NCBI GenBank assembly: GCA_011009095.1
Contig: VTPC01000827.1
Coordinates: forward strand, 24,422-88,421
Reading direction: 5' to 3'
Length of the DNA: 64,000 bases
Source of the DNA: Ignelater luminosus
Lineage: Eukaryota; Arthropoda; Insecta; Coleoptera; Elateridae
Position numbers and translations under genes: made by a program. Positions 50,712 to 60,829 of this stretch are shown here, in pieces (the first letter of the stretch is position 1; every line of letters starts with the position of its first letter). Below the pieces are notes generated by a model. The model was not told where the DNA came from and made no database searches. It was given only the letters and a program-made list of their open reading frames with translations.

Positions 50712-51938
50712 TTAAAGCGTCTCATCACTATGAAGGCGTTGCATGTGTACTTTCAAATTACCTTTTGTTGTGCATTTATAATTACATATTTCACACTCAA
50801 AAGGTTTTTCATCACTATGTGACCGCTTATGTGTCTTTAAATGACTTCTTTGTGTACATTTATAACTGCACAGATCACATTGAAAGGGCTTTTCTCCAGT
50901 ATGAATGCGCATATGCGCTTCTAAACTATTTTTCTGTGTACATTCATAACTACACGCGTTACATTTATAAGGTTTCTCGCCGCTATGAATACGCATGTGT
51001 ATGCCTAAACTCGTTTTTCTCGCGAATCTATAACTACATATTTTACACATAAATGGCCTCTCTCCACTATGAATGCGCATATGTATTTTTAAACTGGTTC
51101 TCTGCGAGCATTTATAACTACACATTTTACACTCGAAAGGTTTCTCTCCACTATGAACCCTCATATGTATCTTTAAACTACTTTTCGTTGTACATTTATA
51201 ATTACATATTTTACACTCAAAAGGTTTTTCACCACTATGAACGCGCATGTGTATTTGTAGATTACTTTTAGTTGTGCATTTGTAGCTACACATGTTACAG
51301 TCAAAGAGCTTCGTAGCACTATGAAGACGCATATGAACTTGTAAGCTACTTTTCTGAGTGAACTTATAACTGCAAACTGTACACTCAAAAGGCTTCTCTC
51401 CACTATGAACACGCATGTGTGCTTGTAAACTGGTTTTCATTGTGCATTTATAATTACATATATTACATTCAAAAGGCTTCTCGCCACTGTGCACCCGCAT
51501 ATGTACTTTTAAATTGCTTTTCTGCGTGCATTTATAGTTGCATATCTTACACTTAAAGGGTTTCTCATCGCTGTGAATCAACATGTGTGATTGTAAATGG
51601 CCTCTTTGTGTGCATTTGTAACTGCACATGCTGCATTGAAATGGTTTATCTTTAGACAGCATAATTTTTGTGTCAATTCGATTTTGGATTTCAGTATCAT
51701 TAGTGCCTGAGAGAAGTAGGGTTAGTTTTATGTGAAAGCAATATAAATAGATGTGATTACCGTTTGTTGAGAGAAACTGATCATGTTTGATGAAAGGCAG
51801 ATTTGATGTATCACAATCTTTATTATCTTCTATTTTGTGTTCTAATTTTATTGAAGAAGTAAATAACTGTTCTTTTATGGAAGATATAAGTGATGATGTG
51901 AGATTTTTAGTATTTTCCATTTTGAGTGCAGACTCCAT
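50712..51938 (-). CDS. C2H2 zinc-finger protein with 11 tandem fingers
   Basis: Likely a nuclear DNA-binding protein; its target is unknown. Eleven C2H2 fingers run without gaps from about 51645 to 50715, each of 28 residues with HSGEKPFEC-type linkers, and with a distinctive C-x-x-C-x-Y-K-C-T pattern, so each finger has an extra Cys. The last finger has the longer HMQRLH spacing. A 54-base segment 51760-51707 has GTAATC...CTCTCAG ends and is a short intron; because 54 is a multiple of three, retaining it keeps the frame (408 residues) while removing it gives 390. The N-terminal 60 residues are unlike known domains. It converges with strumpellin. Confidence 0.9.
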   Translation of the reverse strand: MESALKMENTKNLTSSLISSIKEQLFTSSIKLEHKIEDNKDCDTSNLPFIKHDQFLSTNGNHIYLYCFHIKLTLLLSGTNDTEIQNRIDTKIMLSKDKPFQCSMCSYKCTQRGHLQSHMLIHSDEKPFKCKICNYKCTQKSNLKVHMRVHSGEKPFECNICNYKCTMKTSLQAHMRVHSGEKPFECTVCSYKFTQKSSLQVHMRLHSATKLFDCNMCSYKCTTKSNLQIHMRVHSGEKPFECKICNYKCTTKSSLKIHMRVHSGEKPFECKMCSYKCSQRTSLKIHMRIHSGERPFMCKICSYRFARKTSLGIHMRIHSGEKPYKCNACSYECTQKNSLEAHMRIHTGEKPFQCDLCSYKCTQRSHLKTHKRSHSDEKPFECEICNYKCTTKGNLKVHMQRLHSDETL

Positions 51939-52029
51939 TGTTGAATGTTAGCAATACTTTTTGTGTTAGTCTTTGGGTAATTTAGCACATCTCATTTCTG
52001 CTAAGTAACATGTTGCAAAATCTGTAACA

Positions 52030-52115
52030 AAATCTTTCCATAAATTCATATTTACCTTTATGATTGCACATTTAAAAGGATTTTTACTAGTATGATTACC
52101 ACTTATATTTTCTAT
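52030..52115 (-). pseudogene. relic of a C2H2 finger upstream of the zinc-finger gene
   Basis: On the minus strand the text HTSKNPFKCAII can be read, matching the linker and first Cys of a C2H2 finger, without the rest of the finger. It could be a decayed duplicate or an unused exon (a GTAAAT follows). Weak evidence. Confidence 0.3.
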
Positions 52116-52946
52116 ACTAAAGTTAAATTCAAAGATTTGAAAAGAACTATAAAACTATGATTGCAATGAAGCTAAATGCTAGCTTTGTGAATTATACAGC
52201 TTATAATTATGTTATGCTTTTGAGGTCTCTTCCAGAAGATTATGTAGCAGTGGTTCAAATCAATTAATTACTAATTTGAATCTGAGAATCTGTTATTTTC
52301 ATTTAAAAGGTGTTTAAGTCACATTGGATTCAGAATAGAAGTACCTAAGTACCTTCAATTCGTTTTATTAAGCAACTAGCTAACATTGGCATCAGCAATT
52401 GAACCAAGTACAACCGGTACAACATTAACTCGATACTGTCACTTTCTCTCTTGCACCTTTATGTGATTAATAATTTTTAATGATATACACATTTGTATTA
52501 GAAGACAGAGAAAATAAATACCTAAAATAAATAAATTCTATGTGGTACATCGACTAAATATCAAAATAGTTTGCTTCTCTTTCTTAATTATTAGTTTGTT
52601 AGTTACCGACGTTACCGACCCACGACCAGTGCTGCCGCCATGACTTGTGAGATTGTACTGAACTTAATTCAAATTAAGAAACTACGTACGAGCACAACTG
52701 GAAAACTTGAAATTACCGTATCATTTCGGGAATCCTTCTGACTAAAATGCTCTTACATAAAATAAATATATGTATCCTAATATCTACAGTTTGTAGTGAC
52801 AATATTTTTGGGAATTTCTCATATTTCTTATTTTAATTAATTGCAACTTGCGATCGTAAGTCAGGTTCTTGGCTATAACAAAATAATTGGGCAATGGTGT
52901 AGAATTCGGATCCCACACTTATAGACATTTATAACTCCTGTTATAT

Positions 52947-52972
52947 ACAGATTACAAGGTTATGTAATCTGT
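52947..52972. repeat. perfect 9-bp inverted repeat
   Basis: ACAGATTAC at 52947-52955 is the exact complement of GTAATCTGT at 52964-52972, with an 8-base spacer. It lies about 27 bases before the GTGGCGCCATCTA element. Confidence 0.6.
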
Positions 52973-52998
52973 GTCTGGGGTACAACACCGACACCGGG

Positions 52999-53011
52999 GT
53001 GGCGCCATCTA
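52999..53011 (-). promoter_or_regulatory. CTCF-core-like element, copy 1
   Basis: The complement reads TAGATGGCGCCAC, which contains the AGRKGGC core of CTCF sites with the GCGCC extension seen in fly CTCF motifs. An identical 14-base element occurs at 58866-58879. Binding is not shown by sequence alone. Confidence 0.4.
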
Positions 53012-53718
53012 ACTAAACCCGGGAACGAATTTACCGCTAAGATTTTAAATTTGTAAAATAAGCAAAGATAAAATATTGCTTCGTTTATAATGATTTCTTT
53101 TTATTATAAGTAGGTAGATTAAATAAAATGTTAATTAGGCAGTTGTATATAGGCAACCAACATTACAGACGACAGTTTTTAGTGCCTGGGAATATTAACT
53201 ATTCATTATTATTGTAAAACAAATAGTAAAATGCTTTAAGAAAGATCTTTATTTATTATTATAGCTGTGCTGCACAGTTTCCAAGGATTAATTAAAAACA
53301 GTTTGCTTCCTTAATCATTTTTAATATTACACACATAATTGACATTGACCCATTTTTTTAATAATTTATTATTTTCTAATAATTATATTAAGTATGTTAA
53401 AAAGATGCTAATTAAAGTACAATTTAAAACAGATAAATTAAATTAAAATGTAAACACGCATATAATAAATACAACAGATTGAATCTGTAGTGAAAACAAT
53501 GCAATTGTATTTTAATTTGATAACCAATTATCTTCCTTATAACGATATTAAATAGTAATATGCTGAGTAGTATGCTTATATATTTTAAATATTAATTTGC
53601 TCACTTTAAGATAAATGGATATCATTTCCTGCTCCTTCTGTTCACACGGGCATAATACATACATCAGCGTACATGTTAAGCCCAGGGGCTGCATTTAGTT
53701 CAGTTGGAGTAGTGCAAT

Positions 53719-55679
53719 ATGAAATACATAAAAATTAAATTAAAGCTGTGTTTATTTAATTTTATAGTTTTTATGGTGGTTGCTAATGATACAACTGTTG
53801 AGTATTTTATAAATTTGATTAATCGAGAAACTACTAGAGCAATCTTTAATCGATTACCAACAGATTCCTCTGAGTTAAGAGCTAGCTCATTTAAAACTTT
53901 AGGTTAGCCTTAGCATATATTTTTATAACTGTACAGTATTTTTATATTTCAGTTTATGGAAGTTATGATTACATAATTATTGGAGCTGGATCAGCTGGAG
54001 CAGTTATTGCTAATAGACTCTCAGAAATAAATGAAAATAAAATTCTTCTACTGGAAGCAGGAGGACATGAATCATATTTCAGTGATATACCTGGCATGCA
54101 TGTCTATTTACAGGGTGTGGAGTTTAATTGGAATTACACCACAACTCCACAAACCACTTCTTGTTTAGGTAAAACAATTCAAGAGTAAATTATCCTTATT
54201 ATTAATAATAACAAAACTTCTGCAGGTATGTTTAATCAGAGCTGTACTTATCCTAGAGGAAAAGGTTTAGGAGGAAGCAGTATTATAAATGCACTAAAGT
54301 ATGTTCGTGGAAATAAAGAAGATTATGATAGATGGTACAAATTAGGAAATCCCGGCTGGTCTTATAAAGATGTCCTACCATTTTTTAAAAAATCTGAGAA
54401 CTCTCAAATAAATGGTGATGAAGGTTATCATGGAGTAGGAGGAAATGTAAATGTCGAATACAGTAAACCATACAGTCCGCAATTCGAAGCGTTTATTGCA
54501 GCAAATTTAGAACTGGGGCGAAAGGTGGTTGATTATAATGGAAAAGAACAGCTAGGGGTTGCCAAACTACAATTTAATACTGTTAATGGTAGAAGGGATA
54601 GTATTGGAAAAGCATTTATAAGACCAATAATAGGTCGTCCAAATCTAGAAATATTAACTTATAGTTTGGTTACCAAAGTACTTATACATTCGAAAACAAA
54701 AGTAGCATATGGAGTTCTGTTCAGTCATAACGGTAAACTGTTAACAGCTACAGCCAACAAAGAAGTGATTGTTTCAGCTGGAAGTATTGGTTCACCTCAG
54801 TTGTTGATGCTTTCCGGTATTGGACCAAAGGATCATCTACGCAAATTAGATATTCCTGTAATAAAATCTTTATCGGTAGGAAACAATTTTCAAGATCATG
54901 CTGCTTATTATGCTCTACATTTTGAAAGTAATTACACTGAACTAACAACAAACTTAGAGCATAATGTAAAGGAATATTTAAATGGTTATGGACCATTAAC
55001 AATTCCTGGAAATGCCCAAGGTATAGGATTTGTCCAAACAAAATTAGCAAAAGTACCTGGTGTACCAGATATAGAACTCATTATGGTTCCATCTATTAGC
55101 ACAACAAATTTTATACAAAAAGCTTTCCATTATAATGATGTATCATATGATACTATCTGGAAAAGGATTAAAGCCGATAGTACCTTTACGATAAATGTAA
55201 TTTTATTACACCCAAAGTCTCGTGGGGAGGTAAGATTGAAATCTAAAAGCCCTTATGACTATCCTCTAATCAACCCAAGATTTCTATCAGATCCTAAAGG
55301 TGAAGATATAGAAACTATGTATGAAGGAATCAAGTTAGCCTTAGACATAGTCAATACTGATGCTTTTAAGAGATTGAACGCCAGTTTAATGTATGCACCG
55401 CTTCCAACTTGCCAAGGAAAAAAATATCTTTCAAGAGCATATTGGCATTGCCAGTTAAGACAGTTAACTTATCACATACACCATCCTGTAGGAACGTGTA
55501 AAATGGGTCTTGATCCAGGAAAAGGAGCTGTTGTTAATCACGAGTTGAAAGTTTATGGAATTAAGAATTTACGAGTTGCTGATGCCAGTGTCATACCTGA
55601 AACAACGTCTGGTCATACAAACGCTCCTAGTGTAATGATTGGAGAAAAAGCTTCACATATGATAAAGAATGGAAACTAG
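53719..55679 (+). CDS. secreted GMC oxidoreductase (glucose dehydrogenase-like)
   Basis: An FAD-dependent oxidoreductase of the glucose-methanol-choline family; in insects these act on sugars or other alcohols, often outside the cell. Three exons: 53719-53902, 53953-54168, 54226-55679; 617 residues, normal for the family. A hydrophobic N-terminus (about residues 10-22) looks like a signal peptide. The FAD-binding GAGSAGA is at residues 71-77. GMC signature 1 ([10 protein letters not shown]) is at 143-152, and signature 2 ([15 protein letters not shown]) lies mid-protein. The active-site His of HPVGTCKMG is at 553 and the partner GHTN at 596-599. The exact substrate cannot be told. No break was found. 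It lies tail-to-tail with the opsin gene. Confidence 0.93.
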
Positions 55680-57499
55680 ACTTGTTTTAATTATTGCAAT
55701 GAAATTTTGATAGTGTAGTAGAGTATAGCTTGAGTCTTAGAAGTTGCATATTGGTGACCTTATTAATAATTAATGCAAGGTAAATCCTAAGTAGAATTAT
55801 TATAAAGTTTGAGTTTGTCATATTTAATCAACAAAAAAAATCGCTGCTAAAGTATACTATTATCACTTAATTTACTATTTATAATGAGAGGTCTCCCTAA
55901 ATTCCTCATCAAATAGTTTATTAGTATCTATTAGTTATTAAATATAATAATTGGTCTGTCATTAGAACAAACAAGTTAAAATCGTTTTATTTTTTTAACA
56001 AAATTGCTAGACCAAAGAATGCTGGCTCAAATTCTGTATGAGGTTGGAAAATTTCTATATGTATTAACTTTGTAAAAATTAAATATTAAAATTACTACAC
56101 TTTGATTTTAGTTTTACTAAACCCTTATCAGGTTTATTTCTTCTATTTTATTAACAAATAATAATAATAATAATAATGAAACTAAATTGTTCACAAATCA
56201 ACGTGACCACAAAATTAGTGTTGGTTAGGCAACACATCTTTCACTATTGGCAACTCTGTTATAAATTATAATCAATGATCCATTATACGTTATTATTATT
56301 TATTATCACACTACCTGGATTAACTCACAAAAAGCAGATTTAGTCTTGAAAAAGACTGATCTTTAAAAAGAACAAAATAAACTGTAAAAAAACGCAAAAC
56401 AAAGAGAACAAGAAATCACGGAACGTATGTACATGTAATTTTAGGTTAGAAATGTACCCGTGAGAGCGTTACTCCGTATGTATGCTCAATGTCGACAAAT
56501 AAAATTTCGCGTCACCTTTAAATTAGTGATCACGTGGTTTGTAATTATTATTTTGGATGTCCCGGTAAATCTGTTACACTTTTTAAAAGCCGCTTTCCAT
56601 TCAACTGATCTGCTCCAAACTGCAGTTCGATTGGAACGCATTTTTTGTGTTTACTACAACTAATCTATGCATGAATCCTTAATTGTCAACTGCGAGTATA
56701 TAAAGAAGGGATAGAGCGAGAACATTTATCTAGATTCAAGAGACCAAAAACGTCACGCTGACGTCAACAGGTTGATGAAAATGCCAGAAGCTTATTAGTT
56801 ATCTCAAGGTCAAAGCACTGAAAACAATTAAATCCCACCCAGTAGTGACGTCAACAGGTTGATGCTTTCTGTGACGTCATAAAATTACAGCGTAAAATAA
56901 GTTTGAATCACTAATAGCAAGTGTTTCCTCCTCTATCTTTTCTTTACTAGTAGCTGTTAACAGATTCATAACCTACAACTAAAAATTATCTATGGTTATA
57001 GGTTTGATTTGATTTACCTATTTAGAAAATAAAATACATTTGCACTTAAAGTAAGAAAATATTTACTCGGTTATGATCTTCTGCTACTAATAATTTAAAG
57101 TGTTCGTCATTATCCTCTTGAAAAAAAAGGTGGTGCTCGAGGAAAAGGTGAACCGGATCATAGTGATCTGTTTAAATGGAACGAAACACAGTGAAGTTAC
57201 TTGGAGCTACCATGAGCTACTCGAGTAGCTCCGATCAGTTGAATGGAAAGCACATTTTGATGCGCCAAACAATACAAGTAAATGAGACTATAAGATGGAG
57301 AAAAAAATTTTGCTGTTGACAAGCAATAGGTATATAAAGAAACAACTTTTTTCCAACAGGTAATTTTATTTTTTTTAATTTTCTGCAATAAACGGATTAA
57401 TGCAAACGAGCTGATTATTAATTCATTTCTACATGGCATTACTAAGTATATACTTGACAAATAAGCACAGTAAGACATTTATAACAATATTTTATTTTT
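55680..57499. other. convergent spacer between GMC oxidoreductase and opsin
   Basis: No gene recognised. It contains an AAT microsatellite (about 56155-56177), a TATATAAAG box near 56697 and three CRE octamers (56759-56879). The open frames at 56460-56663 and 57197-57478 have no recognisable motif. Confidence 0.4.
56759..56879. promoter_or_regulatory. three perfect CRE octamers, two in a duplicated 19-mer
   Basis: TGACGTCA occurs at 56759-56766, 56846-56853 and 56872-56879. The first two are part of the identical 19-mer TGACGTCAACAGGTTGATG, repeated 87 bases apart. A TATATAAAG box lies at about 56697. TGACGTCA is the classical CREB/ATF site. It sits between the 3' ends of two genes, which is an unusual place for such a cluster. 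Confidence 0.6.
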
Positions 57500-59645
57500 T
57501 TAAGAAGCAGCCTGTGTTGTTTCTGATGGTGTTGTAACCACAGTAGTAGTAGTTGATTGAGCATCACTTCCATCGGACTCTTTAATAGCTAACCATGGCA
57601 GTTTCTTTTGTAATTCCATTCTGAAACACATCGACAGTTTAAAAAACTAGTCCAAATTGTTGTTTGTTCGTTATTTTACTTACCTATAACGTGGATGACT
57701 TAAAGCATATACATATGGATCCAGGCATGCAACAAATTTACATGCGCAAGCTGGAATCATTGTAACTCCAGGAGTTAATAGAGCTTGATCACCAAAAGCA
57801 CCAATCATAGCCATAACTGCATAAGGTGTCCAGGAAGCGACAAATAGGAAACAAATGGTAACAGCTACTTTTGCAATTCTAATCTCTGTTGATTGACTTT
57901 GCAAATTCTGATTGCTACGTAAAGATTCGACATTCATTTTCTTTGCCTAAAATAACTTCTTGAGTAAAAAACTTTATTTTGGCTTCAAGGTATTCTCATA
58001 CTTGCTCTTTTAAAGCTTTTTCATGGTTAACTACGTGCTTTACAATTTGACTATAAAAATAAATTATTAGAGACATTGGTATAACATAAGAAAATGTAAA
58101 GATAACAGCAACAAACATATGATTATCAAAAGTATCCTTTAAATAATCGAAAGAACACGAAGTAAGGAAACCCTCTGTAAAATAATTAAATCAATTAATA
58201 AAACTGATTTTTGTTGAATAATACAAACCTGGAACAAATCGACCCCATATTTCAAACAAAGGCAATATACCCCAGGGTATAGTGTAAGCCCATACAAATA
58301 AAATCATTACTAAAGCTTTGGTTCTAGTTAATTTTCCTTCCAGTGGATTAGAAATTGTTGAATATCTATCATAAGCGATACATGCATTTGCCATACCAGC
58401 ACCAATTCCAGATAAAGAACCAATAAATGCGAAAATCTGACAACCAACATGTCCTGTTGCATAACCCCGATGGAAGGAATTATAAATAAATAATGGAGTC
58501 TTCAGCATCATGAAAAAATCACAAAAGGCCAGATTTACAACAAACATGTTCGATGCAGTTTTTAGACTTTTCGATCTAAAAGTAAGAATCGTGCCATCAG
58601 TCATGCATAGTCAAAACAGAAAAGTTCTAGCTGCTGGTGTTGATACATTACTCTGTATGTATACAATTAATTCTATTGCTAACGAAACGTTCTCGTGATT
58701 AGTAAAACGTAAATTTAACATTCCACAATCTTTTTTATTCGCTTCTTCAGTCTCAAGCTGAGATTCCATTGATAGTTTTTATTTTTTGATTCTGGCAAAA
58801 TTAAATAATCAGAATCAGTACCGATGGTTGTTGTGTCAAAACTCAAATCAAAACAGTTTGAGAAAAGTGGCGCCATCTAAAGTCAGGAACGGACTTGTCA
58901 ACATCACTTATTAACAGTAAATTTCGTTTTTTGTAATCCGTAATCATCAACAATGTATCAGTATAATTGAATTCAAAATTTCAAACGGAGTTCGCACAAG
59001 TCATTGCAGTTATTTTGAAGGACAGTTGACGTATTTTTGGTTTGGTGGGTGATTTTTACTTGTATTGCTTTACTACAACTCTTGAACTTATCACATTTAC
59101 GAAAAAAAACATGAAACTCTAAGTAATGACAAAACGTGAAAGAACACCATTCTGTTTGAACATATTATCTTTTCATACATTCTTTTTAAATAATCCAAGC
59201 AAAATGTAGCTTTGAGTGTTTTATCTCAAATTTTGTTTAGAAGAAGAAATAAGAAATGCTCACTGCTCAGTGATAATTGGTTTTAAGCTCATTTAGTGAA
59301 TCTTTTGTACTTACGTAGAGAAAACCCATATTACTAAGCCATTTCCAATTGTTGACATAAAAAAGAATCCAGTATATAACAAACCCAATAGATAATGCAG
59401 TGATGCTTCAGGTTCAGGATAAACTAACCAATGTGCCGGAATATGAACTAATTCAGAAGGTGGAACATTCCATGCTAATAAATGCTGACCTGTTTCAAGC
59501 TCTCTGTAGTTAAACGTAAAATTTTATGGTGAGGATACAATTTTGTATTTTCAATTAAAGTTTAATTTAATCTTTGTGACAATAAGATAACTTACTCTTG
59601 TTGCGCTTGGGTTGTCGCAAGTATGGTCGAGTTAAACACAACCAT
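57500..59645 (-). CDS. ultraviolet-type visual opsin
   Basis: A retinal-binding G-protein-coupled receptor of photoreceptor rhabdomeres. Six exons with matching phases: 59645-59596, 59503-59315, 58575-58229, 58174-58002, 57946-57684, 57620-57500; 380 residues. NST near residue 5 is a glycosylation site. Insect opsin blocks are in order: [19 protein letters not shown], the TM3 DRY at 149-151, [10 protein letters not shown] in the third loop, and ACACK with the Schiff-base Lys at 323. The helix-2 Lys 105 (MMLKTP) is the residue that marks UV-sensitive opsins. The C-tail is rich in Thr/Ser. No break was seen. Confidence 0.96.
58611..58769 (-). CDS. 52-codon open frame in opsin intron 2, unknown
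   Basis: Starts with ATG at 58769 and stops with TGA at 58611. It opens [16 protein letters not shown] and continues [18 protein letters not shown]. The composition is not that of the AT-rich noise around it, and a TAGATGGCGCCAC element lies about 100 bases upstream on the same strand. I do not recognise the product. It could be a tiny nested gene, a relic exon, or chance. Confidence 0.35.
   Translation of the reverse strand: MESQLETEEANKKDCGMLNLRFTNHENVSLAIELIVYIQSNVSTPAARTFLF
58866..58879 (-). promoter_or_regulatory. CTCF-core-like element, copy 2
   Basis: GTGGCGCCATCTAA, the same 14 bases and the same orientation as the element at 52999-53012, followed in both copies by GGAACG within about 15 bases. 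This copy lies inside opsin intron 2. Confidence 0.4.
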
Positions 59646-59763
59646 CTCTTCTTTCAAAACAAAATCTTGTTTCACTTATTAACGCACCCAAACCATCTTA
59701 TTCGTTACTCTAAATCATTTAGACTCGAAATCACATAAAATAATTCTACTGAATTCTCTTGCA

Positions 59764-59800
59764 TTTATATCAGGGATTATCAAGGCAGAGATTTAATTAG
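59764..59800 (-). promoter_or_regulatory. opsin promoter motifs (TATA, Otd/Crx and RCSI-like)
   Basis: On the minus strand, upstream of the opsin ATG: ATATAAAT (complement of 59764-59771) about 120 bases out, TAATCCC (complement of 59772-59778), which is a K50-homeodomain (Orthodenticle/Crx) site, and TCTAATTAAATC near 59789-59801, close to the RCSI core TAATYNRATTA of fly opsin promoters. The order is as in fly rhodopsin promoters. The exact start site is inferred. Confidence 0.5.
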
Positions 59801-59801
59801 A

Positions 59802-60203
59802 TAATACCTGACCTGACCTCGAATTAATTGCATTAGTGAGAGATTTACTATAAGATTAATAGTAGTATGGAATTAAAAATCAATGTTACAACAAAAATTG
59901 CAACTTATATAAATACAGGGCGTTCAAAATTTAGTAAGTAGAATTGTTGTAAAATCGTACACTTTATTGTAAAAACATAGAATTTGGTATGTAGTTAGAC
60001 CTAATCTTTAAACTTAACAATTTCCTGGATTAAATTAAAGTGTTCCTTTTAAGTCAGACAAATCCTTCAGTTAAAATGTGGTAAAACTGTTAATTATTCT
60101 TAAATTTTAGGAATTTTGTTTGTTGAATAGCAGAATATATTTAACCAGTAGTTGTTTTAGTTTATTTTCATCATCTTTTAACAATTTCTAGTTATGTACA
60201 TTT
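59802..60203. other. spacer between opsin promoter and BEL/Pao element
   Basis: No gene and no clear LTR is seen. A CAGGGCGTTCAAAATTTAG string near 59918 resembles some transposon ends but has no partner here. Confidence 0.35.
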
Positions 60204-60755
60204 CTAGCGAGAATTCCTGTATGATAAGTTAAAAAACTTGTAGTTTGATAAATGGTTTGGCGGAAGTTGAGTCAAGTCTTCTTCAGCAACGCTGGTAATT
60301 AATTCTCCAATAAGGAAGTGACTGGGAGAAAGGGCTAGAAAGTCGTTCGGATCATTGGAGATCGGGGTAATGGGTCTAGAATTCATCACGACTTCAATTT
60401 GAACAATCACTGTGTACAGTTGCTCGTAAGTTAGCAGAGATTGCCCAAGAACCCGTTTGAAAATATATTTAAATTGCCTAACACCAGCTTCCCAAATACC
60501 ACCCATTGAGGGGGACTTGGCCGGAATTTTATGCCAGGTAATTGCATTTGAACTTAAATATCCTTGTACTAAATTATCTTTAGAATAAAAATCAAAGGTC
60601 GATTTGAAAGCTCTTTTCAGTTCATTATCAGCCCCAACAAAATTAAGACCATTGTCAGAATATATATGTTTGCAAATTCCTCTCCTGGCAACAAAACGAT
60701 TTAGAACATTTAAAAAGCAGTCCCTAGATAGATCTCCGGCCAATTCAAGGTGCAC
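60204..60755 (-). pseudogene. BEL/Pao integrase core segment
   Basis: An open stretch of 183 codons with HLELAGDLS (near the first catalytic Asp), SDNGLNFVGADNEL (second Asp) and GGIWEAGVRQFK (Glu), then VMNSRPITP and LSPSHFLIGE. It ends in a stop soon after the LPPNHLSNY block, before the usual C-terminal domain. Confidence 0.85.
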
Positions 60756-60829
60756 TGCCTTGGTGACAAAGCATATGAAAATGCATAAATAAACTTTAAC
60801 CGTTTTTCGCGCTCTAAGAGTGCCATCCC

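Larger units (their letters stand above)
51939..53718. promoter_or_regulatory. divergent intergenic region between the zinc-finger and GMC genes
   Basis: Contains no recognised gene. Features inside: a perfect 9-bp inverted repeat (52947-52972), a GTGGCGCCATCTA element (52999-53011) and a 33-codon open frame with GCCGCCATGA context (52640-52741) that has no recognisable content. Confidence 0.45.
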
